NCBI GenBank assembly: GCA_051004015.1
Contig: JBPCKT010000025.1
Location: forward strand, 1-64,000
Source: SXOA01 sp051004015
GTDB taxonomy: Bacteria; Planctomycetota; Planctomycetia; Pirellulales; Pirellulaceae
DNA: 64,000 bases
Direction of reading: 5' to 3'
Part shown: positions 25,180 to 33,561 of the stretch, one piece after another
Position numbering within the stretch: position 1 is the first letter of the stretch
Layout of the letters: every line of letters starts with the position of its first letter
Notes under the pieces: generated by a model
Seen by the model: only the letters and a program-made list of their open reading frames with translations
Told to the model about the DNA's origin: nothing
The model's database searches: none
Made by a program: the position numbers and the translations under genes

Positions 25180-26013
25180 ATGGTCACAGCCGCCCAGGAA
25201 CTGACTGCCGAAGCGGCGCTGGCGATTCTGGCGGCGGAAGTCGGAGTACCAGGTACTGAGTATTCAGTACTTAGTACTCAGTACGGCGAGGTTGTGCGAG
25301 CAATTTTCAAGCGGCTCGAAGCACGACTCCAGAAGGAAAAACTCGCCTCTCTCCGCGAACTGGCCTACGGGCTGAGCCACGAGATCAACAATCCTCTGGC
25401 CAACATCGCCACCCGCGCCCAGACGCTGCTGCGGGACGAGACCGATCCAGATCGCCGCCGGGTGCTGGCCACCATCAATGTCCAGGCGTTCCGCGCCCAC
25501 GAGATGATCGCGGACATGATGCTCTTCGCCAAGCCGCCGGCGCTGGTGTTGAAGCAAGTCGACGCAGTGCAGCTTGCCGAATCCGTCATCGCCGAGATGG
25601 CGGCAGAAGCCAAGGAACAAGGGACGACGCTCGTTCGTAGCGGCTCGGCAGGACCCATCGAGTTCACTGCCGATCCCGTGCAACTTACGGTGGCTCTGCG
25701 GGCGGTGGTGCGGAACTCGCTGCAAGCGCTTACGGCTGGCGGCCGGGTGGAAATCGCCGTGGAAGTGACTGCGGGCTGCGTTACTTTTCGTATCAGCGAC
25801 AACGGTCCCGGCTTATCCGACCAGGCGAAGAAGCACATGTTTGACCCGTATTATTCCGGGCGTGAAGCAGGCCGCGGCTTGGGATTGGGGCTTTCCAAAT
25901 GCTGGCGGATTGTGGAGCTGCATGGGGGCAAGATGGAAGTAACGTCGGAAATCGGGAAAGGGGCGACTATCAGCCTGTGTTTGCCGACGACGGCTGCGCT
26001 GGAAAAAAGTTGA
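25180..26013 (+). CDS. sensor histidine kinase, soluble
   Basis: A 277-residue kinase with no membrane helix or obvious sensor domain. The HisKA box is LSHEINNPL with His67; the HATPase domain shows RNSLQAL (N box), ISDNGPGLS (G1), GRGLGLGLS (G2) and GGKMEVTSEIGKGATI. A palindromic repeat lies in the coding sequence (residues about 25-35). Located directly after the response regulator, and likely to phosphorylate it. A cytoplasmic signal or partner is expected. Confidence 0.92.
   Translation: MVTAAQELTAEAALAILAAEVGVPGTEYSVLSTQYGEVVRAIFKRLEARLQKEKLASLRELAYGLSHEINNPLANIATRAQTLLRDETDPDRRRVLATINVQAFRAHEMIADMMLFAKPPALVLKQVDAVQLAESVIAEMAAEAKEQGTTLVRSGSAGPIEFTADPVQLTVALRAVVRNSLQALTAGGRVEIAVEVTAGCVTFRISDNGPGLSDQAKKHMFDPYYSGREAGRGLGLGLSKCWRIVELHGGKMEVTSEIGKGATISLCLPTTAALEKS
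25253..25284. repeat. palindrome inside the histidine kinase gene
   Basis: Arms GTACTGAGTA (25253-25262) and TACTCAGTAC (25275-25284) with a 12-bp loop that itself contains AGTACT. It is in frame and codes for YSVLSTQY-type residues. It looks like an inserted palindromic element tolerated in the N-terminal region. Confidence 0.6.
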
Positions 26014-26126
26014 ACATTTTTTTCCGACTGCTCCCTTTTGTAGTGGACATGTGTGTATAATGAGAACGGCCCGCGAGAGCGGGTGGTTCTTTGGCAATCC
26101 GGTAGAACACACAAGCCTGAAGCGGC

Positions 26127-26570
26127 CTATTCCGCGCGGTCGGTCGAATCGACAATGTGCGAATCGATCACCTGCGTCCGCCCGGGAGGCGCGAATCCCT
26201 GCAGCTTGAATTTGGCTTTGAACCAGCGGATGAGCCATTTTTTGTAAAGCTGCCGCAGCGGAGGAATCAGGATCGTCAGGCCGACGATGTCGGTGGTCAC
26301 GCCGGGCAGGATGAGCAAGATGGCAGCGATGAAAATGAAAAGCCCATCCAGCAGCGAATCGGTCGGCATTCGCCTTTCCTGCAGATCACGCTGGATGTTG
26401 CGGATAGTCTGAACGCCCTGATAACGCAGCAGCACGGAACCAACCATCGCGGTGATGATGACGAACGCCAGCGTGAACCAGGGGCTGATGTACTTGCCCA
26501 TCAGCAGCAAGAGCGCGAGCTCGATGAGCGGCAGAATTGTCAGCAGCAGAAACAGGCGGGCGAGCGTCAT
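26127..26570 (-). CDS. fxsA: FxsA family membrane protein
   Basis: A 147-residue protein from the ATG at 26570 (MTLARLFLLL); an alternative ATG at 26585 abuts a repeat. It has three or four hydrophobic helices, with the family pattern LLTILPLIELALLLLMG, FVIITAMVGSVLLRYQG, IFIAAILLILPGVTTDIVGL. FxsA in E. coli is an inner-membrane protein that relieves exclusion of phage T7 by the F factor; its normal role is unclear. It is downstream of the ferredoxin gene on the same strand. Confidence 0.9.
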   Translation of the reverse strand: MTLARLFLLLTILPLIELALLLLMGKYISPWFTLAFVIITAMVGSVLLRYQGVQTIRNIQRDLQERRMPTDSLLDGLFIFIAAILLILPGVTTDIVGLTILIPPLRQLYKKWLIRWFKAKFKLQGFAPPGRTQVIDSHIVDSTDRAE

Positions 26571-26585
26571 CGGGTTTTGCCCCAT

Positions 26586-26648
26586 GTAGGATGGGTCTCC
26601 AGACCCGTCTCGCAAAGCTCATGGGACGGGGCTGGAGACCCAACCTAC
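26586..26648. repeat. GTAGGATGGGTCTCC inverted repeat
   Basis: About 25-bp imperfect arms (26586-26610 and 26624-26648) around a 13-bp loop; each arm also folds as a smaller hairpin around GGGTCTCCAGACCC. It fills the gap between the ferredoxin stop and the FxsA start. The single hairpin at 13057 is a relative. Confidence 0.8.
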
Positions 26649-26663
26649 GAGAATACAATCCTA

Positions 26664-27056
26664 CTACGCTCCCGCTTTGAGCTCGGCCAGATGCTGGGCG
26701 GTGCCGACGAGACGGTCCCAGTTCTTTTCGATGTATTCCGGCGGGCCGCCGATTTGGGCGACGTACTGCGCGACATGCTCCGTGGGGACCATCTCAATGG
26801 CGTTCCACGGGCAGATCGTGAGCTCGTAAGGGTTGCTGGCCTTCTGCGGGATGTGGACGCAGACCTCGCAGCCGACGCACCGTTCCAGATCAATCTCGCA
26901 CCAGGACTGGTTTCCCTTCACCCCCAGCTTCATCTCAATGAGGTTGATGCAGTCGACCGGGCAGACCTCCAGGCAGGACTCGCAGCCGGTGCAGTTGTCG
27001 GCATTGATGACCGCCAGGGCTTTGGGGAGCTTTTTACGGGGGCCTGCTTTTGCCAT
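26664..27056 (-). CDS. ferredoxin-like protein with two 4Fe-4S motifs
   Basis: A 130-residue protein. The first cluster motif is CTGCESCLEVCP (C-x2-C-x2-C-x3-C-P) near residue 22; the second is CVGCEVC near residue 60, with the fourth Cys displaced to ICPW about 20 residues later, because IPQKASNPYELT is inserted. Electron-transfer protein of the bacterial ferredoxin type; the partner is unknown. AAGGA lies 8 bp before the ATG. It is preceded by a promoter and a CRP/FNR-like site. Confidence 0.88.
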   Translation of the reverse strand: MAKAGPRKKLPKALAVINADNCTGCESCLEVCPVDCINLIEMKLGVKGNQSWCEIDLERCVGCEVCVHIPQKASNPYELTICPWNAIEMVPTEHVAQYVAQIGGPPEYIEKNWDRLVGTAQHLAELKAGA

Positions 27057-27101
27057 GTCGAAATTCCTTGACTCATAACGGCTTAGAGTGAACTGCCGCT
27101 A

Positions 27102-27117
27102 CGTGATTTTTTTCACA
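27102..27117. promoter_or_regulatory. CRP/FNR-family-like site CGTGA-N6-TCACA
   Basis: On the plus strand CGTGA, six T, TCACA. It differs from the CRP consensus TGTGA-N6-TCACA at one base. It lies just downstream of the ferredoxin promoter, about +6 to +21, so binding would probably repress. The regulator is not in the window. Confidence 0.45.
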
Positions 27118-27129
27118 AAGTCACGTTCA

Positions 27130-27158
27130 ATTATAGGTGGCTATCGGCCCGAGGCCAA
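27130..27158 (-). promoter_or_regulatory. sigma-70-like promoter for the ferredoxin gene
   Basis: On the minus strand TTGGCC (27158-27153), 17-bp spacer, perfect TATAAT (27135-27130). The -35 overlaps the 3' end of ribD. Leader of about 65 nt. Confidence 0.5.
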
Positions 27159-28295
27159 TCGCGGGAGCACAGAATTCGAGGGCGATACGGTCAGGCGGCC
27201 GTTTAGGTAAATGTCCTCGCCGAGGGTCTGAACCTGCATGTTTTGCAGTTGCAGCGCCGCGGAAACGTCGCGAATCCCCGCGCCGGCGATGGGCGAGGGA
27301 GCCTTTTCCCCGCCAAACAGCTTGGGGGCGATGAAGACGTGGACTTCATCGATTTGCCGGGCATCCAGGAGCGTGCCGAAGAGCTGCGAGCCCCCTTCCA
27401 CCAGGATGTTCGTCATCCGCCGGCTGCCGAGCTCATCGAGGAGCTGGAGCGTTCGCTCATAGCGTGTTTCGGCGAGCAACGTCAGAACTTCCACGCCCTT
27501 TCCCATCAGCCGCCGGATGTCCCGCTTCTGCGCTTCCGGCCCGCAAGCGAGGAGCACCGGACCTTCCTTCGCCGTCTTGATGAGCCGGCTGCTGGGGGGC
27601 AAGCGGGCCTGCGAGCCGATGATGACCCGCGTGGCGATGCGGGCCGGAGTGCCGTTTGCCGGCCGCGCGGTGAGCAGCGGATCGTCCATCTCCGCCGTCC
27701 GCCGTCCGACAACGATGGCATCGACGCGGGAGCGGAGCGACTGCACCACTTCGCGGGCCGTGCTGCCGGAAATCCACTTGCTGTAGCCGCTGCGGGTGGC
27801 GATTTTGCCGTCGAGCGTCATGGCCCATTTGGCGATGACCCAGGGCTTGCCGGTGGCGAGCAGCTTGAGGTACGGGCCATTGAGCCGGCGGGCCAGTTCC
27901 TCGTGCAAGCCGACCTCCACTTCGATGCCGGCATCCTTCAATGCGTTGTGCCCCTTTCCGCCGACCTCGGGATAGGGGTCCTGCATGGCGGAAACGACGC
28001 GGCGAATGCCGGCGGGGATGATGGCCTGTGTGCAGGGAGGCCTCTTCCCGTGATGGCAGCAGGGCTCCAGCGTGGAGTAGAGAGTGGCCCCTTGCGTATT
28101 CCCCGCGGCGGCTTCCAGGGCAACGACTTCCGCGTGCGGCCCGCCGAAGCCAGCATGCCAACCTTCGCCCACGACCACACCATCCTTCACGATGACACAG
28201 CCGACCATGGGGTTGGGCTCGACGAATCCCCGGCCGCGCTCGGCCAGCTCCAGGGCCCGCAGCATGTGGCGGGAATCAGCGTCGGTGAAGGACAT
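27141..28295 (-). CDS. ribD: bifunctional riboflavin biosynthesis deaminase/reductase
   Basis: A 384-residue RibD from the ATG at 28295. The N-terminal deaminase has the zinc motif HAE (GGPHAEVVAL) and PCCHHGKRPPC; the C-terminal reductase begins near residue 150 (GKPWVIAKWAMTLDGKIATRSGYSKWISG) and includes ILVEGGSQLFG. It converts diaminohydroxyphosphoribosylaminopyrimidine in two steps of riboflavin synthesis. It starts 11 bp after the SEC-C/TPR gene stop and is probably co-transcribed. Other rib genes are not in the window. Confidence 0.95.
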   Translation of the reverse strand: MSFTDADSRHMLRALELAERGRGFVEPNPMVGCVIVKDGVVVGEGWHAGFGGPHAEVVALEAAAGNTQGATLYSTLEPCCHHGKRPPCTQAIIPAGIRRVVSAMQDPYPEVGGKGHNALKDAGIEVEVGLHEELARRLNGPYLKLLATGKPWVIAKWAMTLDGKIATRSGYSKWISGSTAREVVQSLRSRVDAIVVGRRTAEMDDPLLTARPANGTPARIATRVIIGSQARLPPSSRLIKTAKEGPVLLACGPEAQKRDIRRLMGKGVEVLTLLAETRYERTLQLLDELGSRRMTNILVEGGSQLFGTLLDARQIDEVHVFIAPKLFGGEKAPSPIAGAGIRDVSAALQLQNMQVQTLGEDIYLNGRLTVSPSNSVLPRLASGR

Positions 28296-28306
28296 AGGCT
28301 CCCCCG

Positions 28307-30466
28307 CTAATCCATGCCTGGCACCCACAACTTGCTCTTGCCACCGGCAGGAGCGGCGGCAGCAGAAGTGGGCGCGCCTTGGTCAGGAGTCCACAGGCCG
28401 GACGCAGGCGCGGCCCCCGCGGCGGGAGCGCCGGGCGGAGCCGCACCGGGAGTGGCCATGCTGCCGTCCGGCCGCAGAATGCCGAGCTGGTAGAGGAGCA
28501 TCTGCAGCGACTGGGCGACACCCGGCTCCTTGATGTGCTTGGTGCTGAGCCGTTCGAAGAGGCGGCGAAATTCGTCCACCTCGCGGCGCTCCAGTCGCAG
28601 CGGAATCTCGGCCATCAGGTAGCGGGCGGGGGATTCGCCGCCGCTGGCCGCAATTTCCTGGGCCTTCTGAATGTACTCGATGGCCTGGTCGCTGTTGCCG
28701 GAAAGGCGGGCCAGCAGCTCATACACTCCGGCGTAGTCCACCTTGCCCTTGAGGGACGGGCGGCTGACGAGCTCGGGGCCGACCTTCCGCAAGAGCCGTC
28801 CGGCGGAATAGAGAATGCCGCGCTGATAGACCGTGAGCAGGTCGTTATCGGCCAGCTTCTTCACATCCAGCCGCGTCAGGCGGACCGGCGACAACGAGGT
28901 CACTCGCAGGCCGGCGGGATCGAGCGTCTCGACCGTGGGCAGCCCGAGCGACTTGCGAATCTGGTTGAACTCCGGCCGCTCCTCCGGTTCCGCCAGGTCC
29001 ATCAGCAGGATGACCGCGAGGGCTCGCGCTTGCAGTGAAGCATCTCCTGCTGCCTGCCGCAGCGACTTGCCGTCCAGCACGCCCTGGGGCAGATCGGGAA
29101 AGACACTAGTCAAGACGTGAGTATGATGCGCGTCGAGCAGCTTCTTCCGCTCCGGCAGCGGCATGGCGTCGGGCAGCCGCCAGTTGCTGGCCAGCGCCGC
29201 CCCCAGGCGAGTGATCTTGCCGGTCACTTCCTCGCCTTCACGCGCGCTGCCGTCCGGCGCGAGCACCGCCTGCAGCGCCGCAATCTTGGCATCGAAATCG
29301 GCCGTCTTGAGCGTGCTGAATTCCACGCGGGCCGAGCGGTCGGTCTGTTTGCCGAAGAGCTGCAGCTCACCCAGGATGATCGGAATCTGATCTGCCGTTA
29401 CCCCCTCCGCATAGGGCGGCACTTCGCGGTCCAGCAGCAGGAAGGCGGACTGCGGCGGCACTTCGTTCGCCTCGCGGAACTCGGCGGGATCGAAGGGAAC
29501 CGACTCCAGCCGGTTGTTCGACAGCAGCCGCTCTTGCAGCGCCTGGAGATCGTTCACCGCGAAGGTGGCGGTGATTTCGGGGACCAGGTCGTCGTCCGTG
29601 AGGTCGCTCATGAACTGCACGACCGCCTCGGCTTCGACGGCGTCGTCGCGGGGGACGGATGCGAAGGAGGCATACCGCCGCAACGCCGCGCGGGCTTTGT
29701 CCTCCTGGCCGAGCCAGGCGCGGAGCGTGCCGATGTTCTTCCAGGCCGCCGGCTCGTAAGGCTCGCGCTCGGTCAGCACGTCAAGCATTTCCACCGCCTT
29801 CAGCCAGCAGCCCATGCCTGCGGACTTCATGGCCTCCGTAATTTCGGCGATACCCTTGGGGCTCAACCGGCCATTGGCGTCAGCGGACGACAGTCCCTCC
29901 AGCCCCAATGCCGGCAGCGGGATGTGGCCACTGCCGTCGAGCTCGATCAGGGCCTGCACCGCCCGCTGGTCCTTGCCGCCGGTGACGGACGTTTGGAACA
30001 GCAGATGCCCGCGAGCGCCAAGCAGTATTCCTTGCGCCGCCAACGACCGGCCCACAAAGCCGATGGCGTTGTAGACCTGGGGTTGGAGCTTGCCTTGCGA
30101 GGCCTCGAGCGCCGACTGAAGCGTATCCACCGCTTCCAGCGGATCACCCTTCGCGCCTTCGAGCACGGCCAACATGCCGAGGCCGGCGGGGTTGCTCGGC
30201 ATGAGCTTCAACAGCTCGTTAATGGATTCGCGGGCCTGGTCGAGCTCGCGCAGCTCGATTTGCACCTGGGCCTTGAGGAGATACAGGCAGCCGCGGTCGG
30301 GCTTTTGAGCCAGCGAGCGATTGATCTGGTCGAGCGCCGCCAGCCGCTGCTCGCCGGTGATGAGCTCCTCGATCTTGTTGTAGTCGTGGATGAGGTCGTT
30401 GCCGCAGCAGAACTTGACTTTCTTCTCGGTTCCACAGGGACAGGGCTGATAGGGATCCAGAGGCAT
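28307..30466 (-). CDS. SEC-C motif / TPR-like protein
   Basis: A 719-residue cytoplasmic protein. It opens with a SEC-C zinc-binding motif (PCPCGTEKKVKFCCG, residues 9-23), usually found at the C terminus of SecA and other proteins. The rest is helical with TPR-like repeats (about 35-110 and 210-280, e.g. YEPAAWKNIGTLRAWLGQEDKARAAL) and a Gly/Pro/Ala-rich C terminus. Function unknown; a scaffold role is likely. It precedes ribD. Confidence 0.8.
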   Translation of the reverse strand: MPLDPYQPCPCGTEKKVKFCCGNDLIHDYNKIEELITGEQRLAALDQINRSLAQKPDRGCLYLLKAQVQIELRELDQARESINELLKLMPSNPAGLGMLAVLEGAKGDPLEAVDTLQSALEASQGKLQPQVYNAIGFVGRSLAAQGILLGARGHLLFQTSVTGGKDQRAVQALIELDGSGHIPLPALGLEGLSSADANGRLSPKGIAEITEAMKSAGMGCWLKAVEMLDVLTEREPYEPAAWKNIGTLRAWLGQEDKARAALRRYASFASVPRDDAVEAEAVVQFMSDLTDDDLVPEITATFAVNDLQALQERLLSNNRLESVPFDPAEFREANEVPPQSAFLLLDREVPPYAEGVTADQIPIILGELQLFGKQTDRSARVEFSTLKTADFDAKIAALQAVLAPDGSAREGEEVTGKITRLGAALASNWRLPDAMPLPERKKLLDAHHTHVLTSVFPDLPQGVLDGKSLRQAAGDASLQARALAVILLMDLAEPEERPEFNQIRKSLGLPTVETLDPAGLRVTSLSPVRLTRLDVKKLADNDLLTVYQRGILYSAGRLLRKVGPELVSRPSLKGKVDYAGVYELLARLSGNSDQAIEYIQKAQEIAASGGESPARYLMAEIPLRLERREVDEFRRLFERLSTKHIKEPGVAQSLQMLLYQLGILRPDGSMATPGAAPPGAPAAGAAPASGLWTPDQGAPTSAAAAPAGGKSKLWVPGMD

Positions 30467-30570
30467 GGCAAGGCCTTGAGTTGCAGTAGGAAGCGGCCGC
30501 GAAGGCCCAGAATTCGGGAATCCAGCATCCTAGCAAAGCGAGCGGGTAGAGGTCAGAGGGTAGAGGGCAG

Positions 30571-30663
30571 TGTTCAGTTTTCAGTGTTCAGTGTTCAGGA
30601 CGTAAAGGTCCAAGGAGGGATATGCCTACTGCCTTCTACTTGCTGAACACTGAAAACTGAACA
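30571..30663. repeat. TGTTCAG inverted repeat
   Basis: Exact 21-bp inverted repeat (30571-30591 and 30643-30663) around a 51-bp loop, built of overlapping CAGTGTT and TTCAG words. It lies between the methionine aminopeptidase stop and the SEC-C gene start. Confidence 0.85.
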
Positions 30664-30678
30664 CTGAACACCATCCAC

Positions 30679-31491
30679 TTAGAACTTATGCCCCCGCTGC
30701 GGGCCGGTCTTCGACAGCGTCAGGACTTCCACGCCGGTTTCTGTCACCATGACGGTGTGCTCGAACTGGGCGGAGAGGCCGCCGTCCTGCGTTCGCACGG
30801 TCCAGCCGTCCCGCTTGGAGAGAAGCGTCTCCTTGGTGCCGGTATTGAGCATCGGCTCGATGGTGAAACAGATGCCCGGTTCGAGTTTCTGGCGGCGAGC
30901 CTCGGATGTTGGATAGTGCGGCACCGTCGGCGGCTGGTGGTATTGCCGGCCGACGCCGTGCCCCACGTATTCCTCCACCACGGTAAAGCCGCTGCGTTTG
31001 GCGATGCGAACGATGGCTTCGCCGATTTCCGAAAGCCGGCTGCCGGGGCGGCAGGTATCGATGGCGGCCCAGAGCGCATCGTGAGCGGACTGGACCACTT
31101 TGCGGGCGAGATCGGACGGCGTCCCCACGATGAACGTCTCGGACGAATCCCCGTGCCAACCGTTGACGATGGTCGTCAGGTCGACGTTGATAATGTCGCC
31201 GTCCTTCAGGGCATACGGTCCCGGCACCCCGTGGCAGATGACATCGTTGACGCTGGTGCAGCAGCTCTTGGGAAAGGGACTGCTCTGCTGGCCGCAGTAG
31301 CCGAGCGAAGCCGACTTATGGCCGGCCTCCGCGGTGCGATGGGCGATAAGTTGATCGATCTCCTCGGTGGTCAGTCCGGGGCGAAGATTCTGGCGAACCA
31401 AATCGAGCAGGCTCGCATTGAACCGGCAGGCGTTCCGCATCGCCTGCCGCTCCCCTTCCACAAGGTTAAGCCGTTTCCGGTTGAAAAGCAT
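30679..31491 (-). CDS. map: type I methionine aminopeptidase
   Basis: A 270-residue enzyme from the ATG at 31491 (MLFNRKRLNL). It removes N-terminal Met from nascent proteins. Metal-binding segments are GDIINVDLTTIVNGWHGDSSETF, GHGVGRQYHQPP and FTIEPMLNTG plus EHTVMVT. A C-x-x motif region CGQQSSPFPKSCCTSVNDVICHG matches the family. An upstream extension to 31578 lacks family similarity. Housekeeping; it is followed downstream by an inverted repeat. Confidence 0.95.
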   Translation of the reverse strand: MLFNRKRLNLVEGERQAMRNACRFNASLLDLVRQNLRPGLTTEEIDQLIAHRTAEAGHKSASLGYCGQQSSPFPKSCCTSVNDVICHGVPGPYALKDGDIINVDLTTIVNGWHGDSSETFIVGTPSDLARKVVQSAHDALWAAIDTCRPGSRLSEIGEAIVRIAKRSGFTVVEEYVGHGVGRQYHQPPTVPHYPTSEARRQKLEPGICFTIEPMLNTGTKETLLSKRDGWTVRTQDGGLSAQFEHTVMVTETGVEVLTLSKTGPQRGHKF

Positions 31492-31592
31492 GATGGGCAA
31501 AGTCCCGCCGCGGCGGGGAATGGTCTCGATGTCAAAGACCCATAATTTACCATCCCAAGGTCGCGCCGGCCACGGCACTTAGCCGCAGGTGC

Positions 31593-32945
31593 CTATGCCT
31601 TCATGGCCGGACGCAGCGTCGCCGGCCGCGGCGGCGGATTGGCCGGTGGCTCGCTGTCCCCGACCGGTTCAAAACCGGCGAGCCAGAGGGTGTAACCACC
31701 CAGGCCGAATAAGAAGACGACGCATAACAGGAAGAAGCCCGCATAGGGGACGCTGACCGACAAGGCGACGATCACGAGGCCGATCAAAAATGCTCCCAAC
31801 CGCGTGCCAAAGTTGTCCTGCTTCAGGAACACTCGCCCCAGCGCCAAACCAACCACGGCTTGGGCCAGGAAGGCGAAGAACATCGCTACCACGAAGACCA
31901 GGATGCAAAAGCCCAATATGCCGCCGAACACCACGGTGGGAACTAGGTCGGTCAATGTAGCCATACCGGCACCAATGGCGATGATAATCGTGGCAATGAT
32001 GAGTCCGATTGCCACAATGCCCGCGCCAATGACTCCCAAGATTCCACCACCGAAGCTAGCCAGTGGACGAGTGCGAACGTTGTCCGCCCAGGCCAGACTG
32101 GACTTTGGCAACACCAGGAACACCACCAGTCCAATTAGCGCCGCACAAATGAAATTTCGCAGGCCGTTGTAGATTGGCTGCATCGAGTCGGGCTCAGGAG
32201 GCGGCGCGTTGGGCTGCGCCGGGTCAGCCTTGGGAATCTCGTGAGAAACACCCCCCAACATCTTAGCCGCTTCGTCAATTTTGGCTGTCTGCTTGGACGT
32301 GTAGGTCAGCTTGCCATCGACTTCCGCCGAACTGTCAAAGGTCAGTCCCCCTGGTACTTGCGGCATCCGAATCCTGGGGGGCTGACCGCCGGAAAAGGTA
32401 TCGATGGGCGGTGCTTCGTCGTCGCTTTCCGAATAGACTTCCGCGTCGCCACCGATTTTCCCGGCCACTTGCAAATTGGCAAGCGCCGCCAGCACGTCCT
32501 TATCAATTTGTCCTGCGAGCAACGCCTGGTAGCCGGCAAAAATGAAGTCCCCCCCGATCGTGCTATTCTTCTCGGTTTCCAGGCTCATCCCCGCGGCAAT
32601 CACGTCGCCAACGACCTTGGCCTTGGGACCGAATCTGATGGCCTGGCCGGCCACCCGTACGTCATCCCCTAATGACCCCGTCGCCTCGATCGACTGACCC
32701 GCCCCGATCAGATCCCCGCGCACCTCGCCGTTGATGATGATGTCTTTGGCGAAGGCAATCAGGTCCCCTTCGACGATCCCGTCAATCGTGATGGTCTCCC
32801 CAAACGCATACAGGTCGTCCTTGATGGTTTCCTCTGCCGCCACCTTCACGGCCTTGCCCGTTCGGTATTCCGCAGCCGACGCGGAAACTCCAAGGGCCAG
32901 TAGGGTCAAAAACAACAGTTTCAACCGATTGCTGAACGTCGCCAT
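31593..32945 (-). CDS. signal peptide plus polymer-forming-like and TM protein
   Basis: A 450-residue protein with AGGAGA before the ATG at 32945 and a signal peptide ending near SASA. Residues about 30-200 are a right-handed beta-helix-like series of hexad repeats (TITIDGIVEGDLIAFAKDII, IIINGEVRGDLIGAG), the hallmark of bactofilin/polymer-forming proteins. The C-terminal half has about five to six transmembrane helices. Secretion of a bactofilin-like fold and fusion to a membrane domain is uncommon; role unknown. Confidence 0.78.
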   Translation of the reverse strand: MATFSNRLKLLFLTLLALGVSASAAEYRTGKAVKVAAEETIKDDLYAFGETITIDGIVEGDLIAFAKDIIINGEVRGDLIGAGQSIEATGSLGDDVRVAGQAIRFGPKAKVVGDVIAAGMSLETEKNSTIGGDFIFAGYQALLAGQIDKDVLAALANLQVAGKIGGDAEVYSESDDEAPPIDTFSGGQPPRIRMPQVPGGLTFDSSAEVDGKLTYTSKQTAKIDEAAKMLGGVSHEIPKADPAQPNAPPPEPDSMQPIYNGLRNFICAALIGLVVFLVLPKSSLAWADNVRTRPLASFGGGILGVIGAGIVAIGLIIATIIIAIGAGMATLTDLVPTVVFGGILGFCILVFVVAMFFAFLAQAVVGLALGRVFLKQDNFGTRLGAFLIGLVIVALSVSVPYAGFFLLCVVFLFGLGGYTLWLAGFEPVGDSEPPANPPPRPATLRPAMKA

Positions 32946-33123
32946 TTGAAATTCTCCTGCCGATTTGTCTGGGAAGTGTTTCGCAAGAATATATCGCTTC
33001 TTGGCCTGCAAAACCCTCCCCATGCCGATTTTTACCGGAATCGTGGCTGGTGGGGGCCGGGTGATCGCCTGCAACGACAAAGACATCCGTTGCTGCCTTC
33101 AAGAAGAAGTTGCCACCAAGTAG

Positions 33124-33208
33124 TAGCCGAGGCGGGACTCGAACCCGCACTCTCCTAACGGAGAACAGGATTTTAAATCCTGTGCGTCTGCCATTTCGCC
33201 ACTCGGCC
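33124..33208 (-). tRNA. tRNA-Leu (UAA)
   Basis: An 85-nt class II tRNA. The anticodon arm is CAGGA-TTTAAAA-TCCTG with TAA; the variable arm, T arm GCGGG-TTCGAGT-CCCGC and acceptor stem GGCCGAG / CTCGGCT (with one G-T pair) fold well. The discriminator is A; CCA is not encoded. It follows tRNA-Met by 69 bp on the same strand. Confidence 0.95.
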
Positions 33209-33277
33209 GATGCTCGGGAGAGGGCCGATAGGAACAGGCGCTGGCCCGATGGACTGGCTTAGCCCTTTCTCTGCAAG

Positions 33278-33351
33278 TAGCGGGGGGCGGACTTGAACCG
33301 CCGACACACGGCTTATGAAGCCGTTGCTCTAACCAACTGAGCTACCCCGCC
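33278..33351 (-). tRNA. tRNA-Met (CAU), elongator type
   Basis: A 74-nt tRNA with GGCGGGGTAGCTCAGTTGG at its 5' end, anticodon arm ACGGC-TTCATAA-GCCGT, T arm GGCGG-TTCAAGT-CCGCC and acceptor end CCCCGCT-A. The pattern fits elongator Met more than initiator Met; a tRNA-Ile2 with modified CAU is a less likely alternative. CCA is not encoded. Confidence 0.93.
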
Positions 33352-33427
33352 GAAATCAAATGACGAAATCCGAAATCCGAATGTCGAATTCCAAAAACGG
33401 ACCTCGGTCACTGCAAGACAACCGGCA

Positions 33428-33448
33428 GGCAGAGCGGTTCGCTCTGCC
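33428..33448. repeat. 9-bp hairpin GGCAGAGCG
   Basis: A perfect hairpin with arms GGCAGAGCG / CGCTCTGCC around GTT. It is in the gap between tRNA-Met and the DUF1501 gene. The same gap starts with an A-rich GAAATCCGAAATCC segment like half of the repeat at 41450. Confidence 0.6.
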
Positions 33449-33561
33449 CAGGGCCGGACGTTCAAATCTAGCGGAAAATGAAGCGGTGGCAAGGCGGAGA
33501 TAGGACGCGAGATGCTGGCTACTATTGCCATCCCGCCCATGTCTCGGACTACAATGCACCC

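Noticed and set aside
33278..33351. tRNA-Ile2 with modified CAU anticodon
   Set aside because: The GGCGGGGTAGCTCAGTTGG start and stem pattern fit elongator Met better, though not excluded.
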